This document shows, piece by piece, positions 49,501-60,293 of a DNA stretch of 64,000 nt (position 1 is its first letter; each line of letters starts with the position of its first letter). The translations under genes were made by a program, and so were the position numbers. Where the stretch lies: NCBI RefSeq assembly GCF_030253575.1, contig NC_080568.1, positions 28,149,001-28,213,000 of the forward strand. Direction: 5' to 3'. The notes below the pieces were generated by a model. That model did no database searches. It saw nothing but the letters and a program-made list of their open reading frames with translations, and was not told the DNA's origin. The DNA is from Rhododendron vialii (lineage: Eukaryota > Streptophyta > Magnoliopsida > Ericales > Ericaceae).

Positions 49501-51863
49501 TATCTTTAGGAAAGCAAGCACATAAATTTCAACATGATAGGCACAAGAAAAGAAGTCAAGTATATACGGATCTGGCATTTCTAGAATATCTATCCATTAG
49601 GCTCTCTTCTAGTCCACGAAATGTCATTTATTTAAAAACTAGAAGATCCAAATCGTTGTTCAATCCTAAAATACACAGATAGAAAACCAACAGAAACAAT
49701 TTGAGGGAGTGAAATCAGCGGTATGGTTCGAGTTTCTATCATGTCGCATCGTTTCCCAACAATGTTCATGCTTCACCGGAAACGAAGAATAATTTTGAGT
49801 AAATGTGGCTGAGGATATTGGAAGAATATACATGCATAAGATATTGTACTACAAACCAACACCAATATTGTGAAATCGAAAAACAGATTACTCACAGGAA
49901 ATAATTGGAGAATGACCCACGTAAAGAAAACTGGTCCAAGTATGGAAGAGAAATCCAAGGTGAGTTTGGTTGCAGGCTTGGGCATTTCTTTGACAAACTC
50001 AAATATTATTTTTGCACCAGGCTTAACGTATTGGAGATAGGCATTTGATACCTGTAAATGAATGAAGTGGATAAATCAATCAGTCTCATTGTTTGTCATT
50101 CAATGCACCACTACTTAACATTTACTTGATGTTGTTAAGACAATTTCTGGTAAAACATCTGTGAACAGTTAAGGAGATCCACTGAATTTTTAGTCTGAGA
50201 GAAACAAATAACAAAATGCAGAAGTGCTATTAATTCCCTCTTTGCATTCATGGATCACAAATTGATTAGGAACCATACAATAAAGACCACAGTTTGTTTG
50301 GGTAATGTTGCAAAGGTGTGAAGCCATTGTTATTCCTCACGAAAACCAACCCAAAATAATTGTTGCATCTCAATCATAAGAGTATCACTATTATTCATAT
50401 CATTATTCATTACATATGTATTGTACTAGCCTTCCGCTTGGTGCTTCCTGAACTTTGTTCCTTCAAAATTTCCGATATGTAATGGTCATATCAAGTACAG
50501 AAGTTTAGACTGGTCAAGTGGAGATAAAAACGATATATATACTAAGGCAAGGATTACAAAGTAGTCGAAAGTAGCACAGTTATGAAGTTCAGAATACATA
50601 CCAAATTCACTGAGCGAGGAACCCGCATCAATGCAAGAGGGGCATTGCCAGTGTTATTGTTATATGTAGAATTGTACCATATACTCAAGTTGAAGTTATT
50701 AAAATCGGAGTTCAAGAAATCATAAGCTGCAAAAATAAATAAAACTGCATGTAGTTCACTTGTATAAAACCCTAAAACCATTTAGTAAGAAATATCTAGT
50801 AGACGAACCTGCTACAATCTCATTTGTCTTCCCTTCTGAATTCCCTTTCCGGTAGCCCTTATATAGCTCATCATTAACTTCAGAAGAACTATTGCGCCAC
50901 AGATTTTGACCTTGAACACATATAGCCTCTAGATTGAAGACAAAAAAATAATAATAAGCAAAGAAAATGTTATGAAGATTATACTCAACAATACAATCAA
51001 AGAGAAAAGGGATCATCAATAGGACAAAACTTTGATGAACAAGATGTACTCTCCTATGTGACATAGTCCATAGATCAGATGAGTTCCACAGGTAGGTTAT
51101 AGAAATCAATAAAAAGTGGTATTTTTGCTTTTTAATATTTTTTTTTAATTTGTGCCTCCCAGAGGTATGTCAGTCATCTAGAAGATTTTGGAATAGTTGG
51201 GCATTCAAAAGGGAAGGATGGAACCATGAATAGAGACCTCAACGTAGGGCCCATAGAATGGAAAGCTTTCCCTACTATGTGAAGGTTAGCTTAGTTCTTG
51301 TTCTATACACTCTGAATATGCAGTTCAGTGTGACTCTTAACTTCTAAACGGGTTCAGTATACATGTGATGCAAACCTGATTTGAGCTACAAAAATTATAA
51401 TAAGACCAATTAAATTACAGCTCATATTGCTTGAACAATACCCTGTGTAGCACCGGGAGCAAACTGGATGGAAACAGGAATCGCAGAATTTGCAGAGCAC
51501 TGAGATTGGAGACGATAGAGTGGTTGATTTGAAAAGAAAGCTGGTTCAAGAAAATTGGTATCTGCAGTCTCTGTGTCTGATCCCTGAGAAGTTTCAAAAC
51601 TACATTAGCAGCAAAAAGAAAACAAAGACATGAAAATCAAGGAGGATAATGTCAGATATCGTCATAACTAAATGTTATGGCTTCGGAAGAACAGGAACAC
51701 CAAAAGAAGGAAGGCAACTTACTAAGGCATAATAGGCTAAGCTATCCAAAATATCGGAGGAATTCAAAGTGGAAGAGCTAGTGAACAAATTCCCAGCCAG
51801 CCCTATTAACATTTAAACAACAAATAAACCATTTAGTAATGCAAAAATTAGATAAAACAAAAA

Positions 51864-51911
<48 letters not shown>

Positions 51912-53035
51912 TTTCTCCGAGAGTTTGGTTATTCCCAGTAAGAAGAATACTTGCAGGGCAGGAACCAGTATTCCTGCATGACTGATCCGGTAAGTCTGTG
52001 AATGAAAGAAAATCAGTTCTTACAGCACGATACTCAGGAGCTGGTATTTGCAAAAGGGGAGGCCACTCTGGGGGACTAGGAACGGGACAGCTGCTCGCTT
52101 GATCCAAGGTTGAGTACTGAATCCCACAAACCTTCTCAGTGCTATCACATTGACCATTACCATTACTATCAAGACAAGTGCAGCCACACTTGAATTTGTC
52201 ACTATCCAGTACATGGTTAATCAATATTTGCACGAAAATAAGTATCAAGCAAAGTAAAATTGGGAATAAGATGAGCCTAATATTTGTCTGTATATTCCGT
52301 TTCTGCAAAAGCGAAAGAAAAACAAAAAAAAATAGTAAGCACGAGAATATCACTGCAGAAGTCTAAAAGAAATACTTCTGAAGCCCAGAAATTCCATTTG
52401 CAAGAAATTAAATTCTACATCCAATAGCTGTACAAGCAATAACTACATTGAACATAGGTAATTTTCCATCAGGCCCAAATTTGATGCGAGATCAACGAGG
52501 AAAACATCCACGGCTCCAATAAACAAGGCAATTTTAATCTAAGGTAATTAATTAGGCAACATACACAATACTGCCTTCTCAAACATATGCAATAGTAAAC
52601 CCTCTTTTAGAGATTTGAACTTCGAAAAATTGTTATTCCTAGACCTCATATCCTCAAGGAGTTCCTCGTTAAGTTGTGTATGTATGTGAAACCGTAGGTT
52701 CATCAAGTTGTACCGGTAACTAAACCTTTTTTTATCCACAACACACATTGCATACATTAACCACACATTGCATCCACCCACCATATGCACCATATATAGC
52801 TTTCTCCTAAGCAAATATAAAACACCGCTACGGTAGACACCATGTGCACCATATATAGCTTTTCTCCCAAATTGGAAAGGATACGACTCTGAGGACATGG
52901 ATCAAATTGAGTTGAGTTTAATTTGCATCAAATTCAAAGTTCAAGTTTAATTGCTGAGTTCAAGCATCGAAACATACAACAACGGGCATCTGACTCAAGT
53001 ATCCAGTCACCAACAAATCGACTACACACACACAC

Positions 53036-53116
<81 letters not shown>

Positions 53117-53191
53117 GAAGGTCAAGTTTTTCCTGAGCAAAGCGTCGGCTCGTGTCCAGAAGCTCGCACGACCACGTGATTTATCCGCCAT
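43681..53191 (-). CDS. ABC transporter A family, half-size, 18 exons, 952 aa
   Basis: Plant ABCA half-transporter, predicted to move lipid-like substrates across endomembranes using ATP. Minus-strand exons: 53114-53191, 51912-52302, 51723-51802, 51442-51583, 50809-50928, 50602-50726, 49896-50051, 48826-48988, 48621-48746, 48430-48513, 47422-47795, 46750-46950, 45863-45972, 45654-45738, 45201-45329, 44993-45098, 44769-44857, 43681-43980. All joins are GT-AG and phases agree, giving 2859 bases. It opens MADKSRGRASFWTRADALLR; one membrane segment lies near residues 33-51, then a Cys-rich luminal loop, and several more membrane segments come from exons 7-11. The nucleotide-binding domain has Walker A GPNGAGKT (about 668-675), signature SGGM (about 770) and Walker B VVYMDEPSTGLD (from about 789), then the H-loop His (THSMEEAE). 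ABCA7-like members are the nearest I recall. Introns 1 and 2 begin with CT repeats right after the donors. Confidence 0.94.
45353..45372. repeat. Poly-G run in ABCA intron 14
   Basis: A homopolymer of about 19 G lies just upstream (minus-strand sense) of exon 15, in the polypyrimidine position of its acceptor (poly-C in the transcript). Confidence 0.85.
49455..49502. repeat. (CATA)n/(CA)n microsatellite in ABCA intron 7
   Basis: CATACATACAT repeats pass into a (CA)n run. The element lies close to the site where the pseudogene copy received its solo LTR. Confidence 0.85.
51867..51909. repeat. (GA)n microsatellite at the start of ABCA intron 2
   Basis: On the transcribed strand this is a (CT)n run that begins almost immediately after the exon 2 donor (AAA|GTACTCTC). 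Confidence 0.9.
53042..53113. repeat. (TA)n(GA)n microsatellite at the start of ABCA intron 1
   Basis: On the minus strand the exon 1 donor CAG|GTCTCTCTC leads directly into about 48 bases of CT repeat, then TA and GT repeats. Confidence 0.9.
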
Positions 53192-53197
53192 TGATAC

Positions 53198-53200
53198 TCT

Positions 53201-53234
<34 letters not shown>

Positions 53235-53281
53235 AAATGTGACCGTTGAAACCAAAATTCGAGCCAAGCAAACGTCGGGTG

Positions 53282-53351
<70 letters not shown>

Positions 53352-53366
53352 AGCAAACGTCGGGTG

Positions 53367-53415
<49 letters not shown>
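53198..53415. repeat. Three (CT)n arrays in the ABCA 5' leader/promoter
   Basis: CT arrays lie at about 53201-53231, 53284-53349 and 53369-53415. The phrase AAGCAAACGTCGGGTGGTT precedes the second and third, so this block was tandemly duplicated. The ABCA ATG is at 53191, so the transcript leader or proximal promoter is GA-rich. Confidence 0.9.
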
Positions 53416-53418
<3 letters not shown>

Positions 53419-54538
53419 GCAGAACTAGAAATGGGCAATTCTATTTGCATGACACAATTTACTCCATACAACTATGGGCAAATTCTATTTGCATTCCACA
53501 ATTTACTTCATACACCCATTAAAATTCTTGACAATTCACATACAAATATGTCCTAGTGTGTAATGACTATACTTTCCCTATAATTTCTACCTAGAACTCA
53601 CATACTAAATTCGTTTCGGCGTCGCGACCATCATGGGCCTTGGTGCAGTTATTAAAGTAATCTGGACCGTTCATGTTTTAGGACTCGCCGAATATATCAT
53701 TCTTTTAAAAAATCAGCTTAATCGAATATCGATAGATACATCAAAACTTAAATTTTGTTTTATATAAAGGAAGGTAATGATTTTAAAAATTAAACTGTCC
53801 ATGACTATCTATTTTATAATACAAAATTCAATTTTTGATATACTTATTGATGACCGATGAAGCTGATTTTTTTGCATAAATGATCTACGCTCGCAGCAAG
53901 CCCTACAATACAAACCACTCTTATCCTTCAATCCTCTTCCTTCCTTATTTCTCTCATTGGAAAACCAATCAATATATGGAAAGTTTGTCTCCTAAAAACT
54001 TTGATCCATTGCAAGGTTTCTTAGCAATTGATGAAGATGCACCAATGAAAGCAAATTCGATTTCAAACGCTGTGGTAGTGGAGAAGGGAGTTGGCGCATG
54101 CCACGTGGACATATTTTTGCTCAAAAAATTCTAGAGTTCAAATAATTTTGCTTATTCTTTCTCAAACCTAGTTTATCTCAACACTCACTATCAATGACGA
54201 TGTTCATTTCGAAAGCCGTGAGTGGGATGTTTCATTCACGGTATCACGATAAAATTTTCATTCAGTCTTGTAATTCTAACAAATTGAAAATTGTTCGGTC
54301 AATAAGATTTGAATTATTTAGAAATAGCTCCAACGTTGAGTATTCATTCGCGCGATGCGAAGATCTACATATTTGTGTCAGCACATTTTTTATTTTAATG
54401 TAATGGTTTTGAGTCTTTTGACAATGACACATAAAACGTAGTTTCTAGGAATATTCCAACATTCTAATCAATATAAAAGAGCATGTGTTATGCGACTATG
54501 TTTTAGTGCCAAAAAAAGAAGAAGGTTTAATTGTCAAA
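53416..54538. other. Upstream intergenic region of ABCA gene
   Basis: This is AT-rich sequence with no recognisable gene. A short plus-strand frame at 53880-54134 has no motif I know. It presumably contains the distal ABCA promoter. Confidence 0.4.
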
Positions 54539-54747
54539 TACTACATCTGTCCCAAAATATTTGTCTGATCCGCAAATGAGAACTCAAAATTAATGCATTT
54601 TTTTCAATAAAAAATTCAAGTTTTTCTTATAAATTATAAGTACTCATCGATATCTAATGAATTGTTGAAAAAAATTAAATTTTTCTTGCAAAAATTTTTA
54701 TGTCCTCATTTTGCGGACCGAATAAACATTATGGGATGGAGGGAGTA
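54539..54747. mobile_element. Stowaway-like MITE
   Basis: It begins TACTACATCTGTCCC and ends GGGATGGAGGGAGTA, including TA at each end. The termini match the CTCCCTCCGTCCC Stowaway consensus imperfectly. The inner TATTTGTC/GACAAATA-like inverted pairing supports the call. Confidence 0.75.
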
Positions 54748-54894
54748 CTCTACGATAGAAGATTAGGCCCTGTTTCCACTAACAAAACAAAAAAACCTCA
54801 ACGCATCTCATTTCCACAAACAAAAAGTTTCTATATTTTATCATCTCGTTTTCACTAACAAAAGAGTTGTCAGTAAAGGAGAGGATGATGCTAT

Positions 54895-54926
54895 AGTGTC
54901 CCCGGTCATTTTGGAGACACCGTAAT
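54895..54926. mobile_element. Left end of a palindromic MITE, split by a retroelement
   Basis: AGTGTCCCCGGTCATTTTGG and the next bases match the left terminus of the intact copy at 59998-60293. The match breaks at GTAAT (54922-54926), where the gypsy element begins. Confidence 0.88.
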
Positions 54927-55188
54927 TGTAACACTCCTAAAATTTGTAAATAAAAAAAAAATTGGAAATGCTAATTTCTAATCCGATAATTAATTAACTA
55001 AGTTAATCAATCTAAATGTATGATTAGGTTTATAGTAGTAGTAGTAAAAAAAAGAAAAAGAAAAGGAAGTCAGTGCTTAATTAATTGTGCATATACATTA
55101 TGCATACCTTAAATATATATAAATAGGTGAAGAATATATCTTTACTTTTTCCCCTTTACCATACCTACCCGTCCATGTATACTGGGAC
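54927..55188 (+). repeat. LTR-start arm a (forward)
   Basis: The first 262 bases of LTR type A. It is an inverted copy of 55364-55625; the pair could form a hairpin with a 175-base loop. Confidence 0.88.
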
Positions 55189-55363
55189 TTTTTTTTTTTT
55201 TTGTTGTCTTTATAAGGAAGTGAGAGAGAGTGCAAGTGTAGAGATAGTAGGAGTGTAGGGGATAAGTACAGGAGTGATGGAATGAAATAGGATAGTAACG
55301 TACGGAAGAGATAAGAGCAGAAGCCATAATTTGTGGGTTACTGATGGCTTTCAAAAAAAAAAA

Positions 55364-55625
55364 GTCCCAGTGTACATGGACGGGTAGGTATGGTAAAGGG
55401 GAAAAAGTAAAGATATATTCTTCACCTATTTATATATATTTAAGGTATGCATAATGTATATGCACAATTAATTAAGCACTGACTTCCTTTTCTTTTTTTT
55501 TTTTTACTACTACTACTATAAACCTAATCATACATTTAGATTGATTAACTTAGTTAATTAATTATCGGATTAGAAATTAGCATTTCCAATTTTTTTTTTA
55601 TTTACAAATTTTAGGAGTGTTACAA
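55364..55625 (-). repeat. LTR-start arm b (inverted)
   Basis: On the minus strand this begins TGTAACACTCC directly after the polypurine tract (AAGGGGGATAGGT), so it is the start of the 3' LTR belonging to the minus-strand integrase region. The spacer 55189-55363 is itself the inverse of 57249-57421. Confidence 0.88.
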
Positions 55626-55659
55626 CCTATCCCCCTTAAAAAAAATTTCGTCCTCAAAA

Positions 55660-57087
55660 TTAAAGTATACCTTCTGGTGGAAACAGATACGGGTAGTTGG
55701 TGCGCATAGTATCGGCTCTCTCCCAAGTTGACTCCTCTATACCCCGATGTCGCCATAAAATCCTGACGAGTTTGATTGTCTTACCCCTGATATTCTTCTC
55801 ACTATAATCTTGTATCTCGACAGGTTGTTCGTCGAAAGTCGTATCTTCGTTAAGTGTGACCTCTTCCCAGTTGAGTATGTGGGAGGGATGTGACATATAC
55901 TTGCGAAGCATGGACACATGAAAAACGTTGTGAACTCTGTCAATTTGAGGTGGCAGGTCTAAGCGGTAGGCCACCTCTTCAATCTTCTCCAAAATCTCAA
56001 ATGGTCCGATATACCGGGGTGATAGCTTCCCCTTCTTTCCAAACCGGATAACTCCTCGTCGTGGTTTGATTTTAACAAATACATGCTCCCCAGCTTGAAA
56101 GGATAGTGGTCTAGTCCTCTTGTCAGCGTAGCTTTTCTGTCGGCTCTGAGCAGTCAAAAGTCGTTGGCGGATGATTCTGACTTTTTCTGTTGTCTCTCTA
56201 ACAAGTTCTGGTCCCAATAGACTTGCTTCTCCTAGCTCGGTCCAACAGATAGGGGATCGGCAGGGTCATCCGTATAGGGCTTCGTACGGAGCCATCTCAA
56301 TGCTGGCCTGATAACTGTTGTTGTAAGCAAATTCGACTAGCGGTAAGTGACGTTCCCAATTTCCCGTAAAGTCTAAAGTACAGGCACGAAGCATATCCTC
56401 AAGGGTCTGAATCGTCCTTTCGGTTTGTCCGTCTGTTTGAGGGTGAAAGGCTGTATTCAAACGAAGATCTATTCCCAATGCTTTCTGTAGACTTTGCCAG
56501 AAATTTGACGTGAAGCGCGGGTCGCGATCGGATACAATTGATACCGGTACCCCATGCAGTCGTACAATCTCTTGAATATAAAGTCTACTGAATGACTCCA
56601 TAGTATCCGTCATGCGTACAGGGAGGAAGTGTGCTGACTTAGTCAATCAGTCCACAATTACCCAGATGGCGGTGTTGGATTTAGGTGATCGAGGTAGTCC
56701 TGTGACAAAGTCCATAGTAATGTGCTCCCACTTCCATCCAGGTATCGGTAATGGTTGAAGTGTTCCTCCAGGTTTCTGGTATTCAGCTTTAACTTGCTGA
56801 CAAGTGAGACATGTGGATACATATGCTGCTACATCCTTCTTGATTCCGCTCCACCAGTACTGACGACGAAGATCTTGGTACATCTTTGTACTTCCTGGAT
56901 GTACGGCAAAGTTGGAATGGTGAAACTCCTTCAGTACGGCTTCTCGAAGTGTACCAATGTCAGGTACAAAAATTCGCTCTTGGAAACGGAGACTCTTGTC
57001 GGAGTGAATTGCCCATCCGGCTGATGCTTTTCCAGTTGACAGTTGGTATCTGATGAAATCGCACTCTTGTTCAAAGGTTTGGGCCAA
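55660..57087 (-). pseudogene. Ty3/gypsy chromovirus integrase with chromodomain, two stops
   Basis: This is the 3' part of pol. From 57087 downward it encodes the HHCC zinc finger (EFHHSNFAVHP, then TCLTCQQVK). The integrase core follows, with the expected acidic triad: [14 protein letters not shown] and [14 protein letters not shown]. The C-terminal GPF/ILEK region ends in a chromodomain-like tail (LVRILWRHRGIEESTWERAD). The frame is interrupted by two TGA codons, between WVIVD and LTKSAHF, and after EALYG, each where CGA (Arg) would be expected. No RNase H precedes it. The family inserts cDNA into chromatin; this copy is dead. Confidence 0.93.
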
Positions 57088-57099
57088 TAAAATTTCTCG

Positions 57100-57231
57100 A
57101 TTTTGGGAAAACCAATGACGCGACTAACCCAGAAAGGGGTTAAGTTCGAATGGAACGAAGCATGTGAGAAATCGTTCCAAGAACTCAAGAAGAGATTAAC
57201 CAGCGCTGTCATACTAATCATTCCCGAACGT
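57100..57231 (+). pseudogene. Reverse transcriptase/RNase H junction fragment, inverted relative to integrase
   Basis: The plus strand encodes KPMTRLTQKGVKFEWNEACE and then KSFQELKKRLTSA, typical of the gypsy segment that joins reverse transcriptase to RNase H. It runs opposite to the adjacent integrase and breaks off after IPER, where LTR sequence (GTCCATGTACACTGGGAC) begins. Confidence 0.88.
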
Positions 57232-59395
57232 GTCCATGTACACTGGGACTTTTTTTTTTTGAAAGCCATCAGTAACCCACAAATTATGGCTTCTGCTCTT
57301 ATCTCTTCCGTACGTTACTATCCTATTTCATTCCATCACTCCTGTACTTATCCCCTACACTCCTACTATCTCTACACTTGCACTCTCTCTCACTTCCTTA
57401 TAAAGACAACAAAAAAAAAAACACAACAGTTCGGTTCCCAGGCTGTTCTTCTTTTTCTTCTCTAAATTTCTGTTTGCCTTTTTCCTGCCTTCGTTAGTTC
57501 CATTTTACTTGCTTTTTCGGCCGGATTTAAGGTAGTATAATCGCTTCCCTACTTTCTCCTAAGTATATAAATGTGCTATTATATTAGTTGTAATGATAGA
57601 AATTGAAAAGAAACAAATCCATGCATTGTGCGTTGAAGAAATCGAAAATTCCCGTTTTCTGTTCAGATCTGTTTTTTTTGTGAAACTATTCAAATGGAAA
57701 ATCTGATCCGTTCATCTTGTTCGTCTTGTCGAGACGATTCCGGAAAGGTATAATAAGCCCATTTTCGATGTCGGGATTGATCACACGACCCGTTTGAAAT
57801 TCCGGATTTAAACCATATATATACGTTATATATATAACTGCGTGCGTACAGTACCAGGTGGAAGACACTGACGTAATATGAATTCCATCTCTCAGAATTA
57901 CAGTTTACCCCCTGTGTCTTGGTTTGTACTAAAATATGATCCTAAATTATGTGAAATTAATTATTTTACCACTTGTGCTAAAGTTTTAAACTTTTAGGAT
58001 ACACCTATGACTATTTCTTTGGGATCTGCGATATATGTTAACTTCGAAAGGATTTAGTAACTAAAAGTATTAGGTTTAGAAAAGAATAAAATTATTTTTG
58101 GTATTATTATTTTTATTGTTAACAACCCTAAAAAGAGATTAATAAAAACTAATATCAATTTACTTGTCAACGAACCTTAAGGGCATCGGCCAATCATAAA
58201 ATATTATGTGTTTACATACTTGCACAATACCAATTGCTATGCTTGCTTTCATTTTAAGATACATGTTGTTTGTTGATTAAGCTATTATGAAGTATTATTG
58301 TTGTGGTTGTAGATTGGACAAATAGGTTTCACAGGGTGGTTACGAGTAGTGACTCACATAGACAATGTTAAGTAAATGGAAATTGGTAAAGTGTTGAAAG
58401 TGTGAGTATGTGAATTGTGATTTGAGCCATGGTGATGGCGAGGGTAACCTATGGGGCCCTGTGTTGAAATGGGTTACCTGCGGGGCCCGGTGTTGTGACG
58501 CTAACGTATGATACGTCATGGAAAGTTTCTCTTTGAGGAAGAGAATGGGTTCCATGAGACGGTTATAGTTAGTGAGACGTTAATGTATGATACGTCATGG
58601 GAAGTTTCTCTTGGAGAAAGAGAATGGGTCCCATGAGACGGTTATAGTTAGCGTGGGGTAGTGGATGTCCGACCCTAATGTACGATACGTCATGGGATGA
58701 CTCGATCCTCCTGTTATGGTCTTAAGTGAGAACATACTCGGTACATAACTTAGATGCGCTCACCTAGGACCCTGGTGCAGGATAAGCAAGAGGAAGGGTG
58801 GACCCATGAGACGGTTGTAGTTAGTGGATGTGGGAGGAAAGGGTCACGTGGAGATGATCCTTAGATTTCATGTAAGATGATGGATAGTAAAGAAAAAGAC
58901 GATGTGCTATTGTTCCATACTTTCTGTATATTATGAATTATTATATTGTTGATCTGCTAATTGTAAGGTAAGGGGGTAGTAGGGTTGGGATTATCTACTG
59001 AGTTTCAAAACTCATCATAGTGCCGTTGCGCTGGCGTTTCATGCCAGGTAATCAGGAGACCGAAGAGCAGAATCCGCTGCAAGATGATCCGTACCAGAAT
59101 GAGGACCTCCCAACTGAGGAAGGGGAGTTTGTTGAGCCTTGGAGGCCATACCCTTAGAAGCTCTGTTAATTTGAAGTATTTTTATTTAAATTTTTCATAA
59201 GTGGTATCACATTTGTCAAACTCTATTTCATTTTGTTAGTTTGTAAGACTATTAAGTAGGTTTGAATTTGGTATTTGAGGTTTCCGCTGCTAAACTCTAT
59301 TTAATAAAATTTCCTTTCTTATATCTCGGTTTTTATGAGTTTTTAAATCAGTTGAAAATGATTTAAATAACGTGTCCGAAAATCGGGGCATTACA
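57232..59395 (+). mobile_element. Body and 3' end of LTR type A
   Basis: Starts at GTCCATGTACACTGGGAC, the point reached at the inner end of arms a and b, and runs to GGGGCATTACA. Together with a 262-base start this gives a full LTR of about 2.4 kb, similar in length to the array LTRs at 979-6417. Region 58.3-58.98 kb is a diverged match to 2.4-3.07 kb, including the ATGATACGTCATGG repeats. Confidence 0.8.
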
Positions 59396-59398
59396 ACT

Positions 59399-59411
59399 TG
59401 GTATCAGAGCC
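59399..59411 (+). other. Primer binding site (tRNA-iMet type)
   Basis: TGGTATCAGAGCC lies three bases after the LTR end at 59395. It is complementary to the 3' end of initiator-Met tRNA. Confidence 0.85.
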
Positions 59412-59534
59412 ATCCATGTACACGACCGTGTGAGCCTTTGGTGTTTAGTTGGATTTGGTTATTGGTTTGATTAGTGTCGGTGATTATAGCCCTTAACCCC
59501 TCGCGAGGGCGCGAGGCTATAAAGTTGGGGAGAT

Positions 59535-59698
59535 TGTAATACCCCGTCCCACATCAGAAGTCTACATGGATGATCTTGGGCATATAACAAACCTTGTGGG
59601 CTACTACTAGTACCTTGTGCTTAAGCTTTTGGGCCATGTGGTGTGGCTTGTGGATCAAAATCAGGGTACTGGGTCAGTGGTCTGCTCGGGGCGTTACA
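59535..59698 (+). mobile_element. Short 164 bp LTR (type B) at the right end
   Basis: It begins TGTAATACCCCGTCCCACAT and ends GGGGCGTTACA, and follows the purine tract GTTGGGGAGAT. The length is typical of TRIM-like miniature elements. It does not match LTR type A, although the insertion's left end is type A. Confidence 0.75.
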
Positions 59699-59703
59699 GT
59701 AAT

Positions 59704-59967
59704 TTTTGGCATAACTTTACCATTATAAGCATAACTAAAATCCATTACAAGCATAACAGAACCCAAACAAGGCATAACCAAAGAATATCCAAAAAACCAA
59801 TCAAAGCATAACAAAACCCAACCAAGGCATAACAAACAAGTTATGCCTTGCTATGGTTCTGTTATACTCATAATGGTTTTAGTTACGCTCATAATGGGTT
59901 TTGGTTATACTCATAATAGTTTTGTTATGTCAAAAGTTACGGTGTCCCCAAAATGACCGGGGACACC
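59704..59967. mobile_element. Right part of the split palindromic MITE
   Basis: This continues the MITE interrupted at 54926 (the preceding GTAAT is the second TSD copy). It ends AATGACCGGGGACACC, complementary to its left end, and carries many GCATAAC motifs. Confidence 0.88.
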
Positions 59968-59997
59968 GAAGTCATTCCCAATGATGATATATGCTAT

Positions 59998-60293
59998 GGT
60001 GTCCCCGGTCATTTTGGGGACACCGTAATTTTTGGCATAACTTCACCATTATGAGCATAACTAAAACCTGTTACAAGCATAACCGAACCCAAATAAGGTA
60101 TAACCAAGGAATATCCAAAAAATCAACCAAGGCATAACCAAACCCAACCAAGACATAACAAATAAGTTATGTTTTGCTATGGTTCTGTTATGCTTATAAT
60201 GGTTTTGGTTATGCTCATAATAGGTTTTGGTTATACTCATAATGGTTTTGTTATGCCAAAAGTTACGGTGTCCCCAAAATGACCGGGGACACC
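59998..60293. mobile_element. Intact palindromic MITE, 296 bp, hairpin-forming ends
   Basis: The ends are inverted repeats of at least 44 bases, running GGTGTCCCCGG ... TTTGGCATAAC. Each end also contains its own short palindrome, GGTGTCCCC paired with GGGGACACC. The interior repeats GCATAAC with AAACCCAACCAA-like spacers in both orientations. The intact copy and the split copy at 54895/59967 lie in a tandem arrangement with similar flanks (GATGATATATGCTAT, GAAGTCATTCCC). Confidence 0.85.

Larger units (their letters stand above)
54927..59698. mobile_element. Rearranged chimeric gypsy insertion, 4772 bp, with 5 bp TSD
   Basis: The block begins TGTAACACTCC and ends GGGGCGTTACA. GTAAT is present at 54922-54926 and again at 59699-59703, and the interrupted MITE resumes exactly there. 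Inside, in order: an LTR-start arm, a spacer, the same LTR arm inverted, integrase/chromodomain on the minus strand, a reverse-transcriptase fragment on the plus strand, the rest of a 2.4 kb LTR, a PBS, a purine tract and a different 164 bp LTR. The left and right ends therefore belong to different LTR types. Confidence 0.88.

Noticed and set aside
52934-53556. Open frames full of SLSLSL or RERERE on both strands
   Set aside because: They are translations of the CT/GA microsatellites around ABCA exon 1. Only 53114-53191 (-) is supported as coding.
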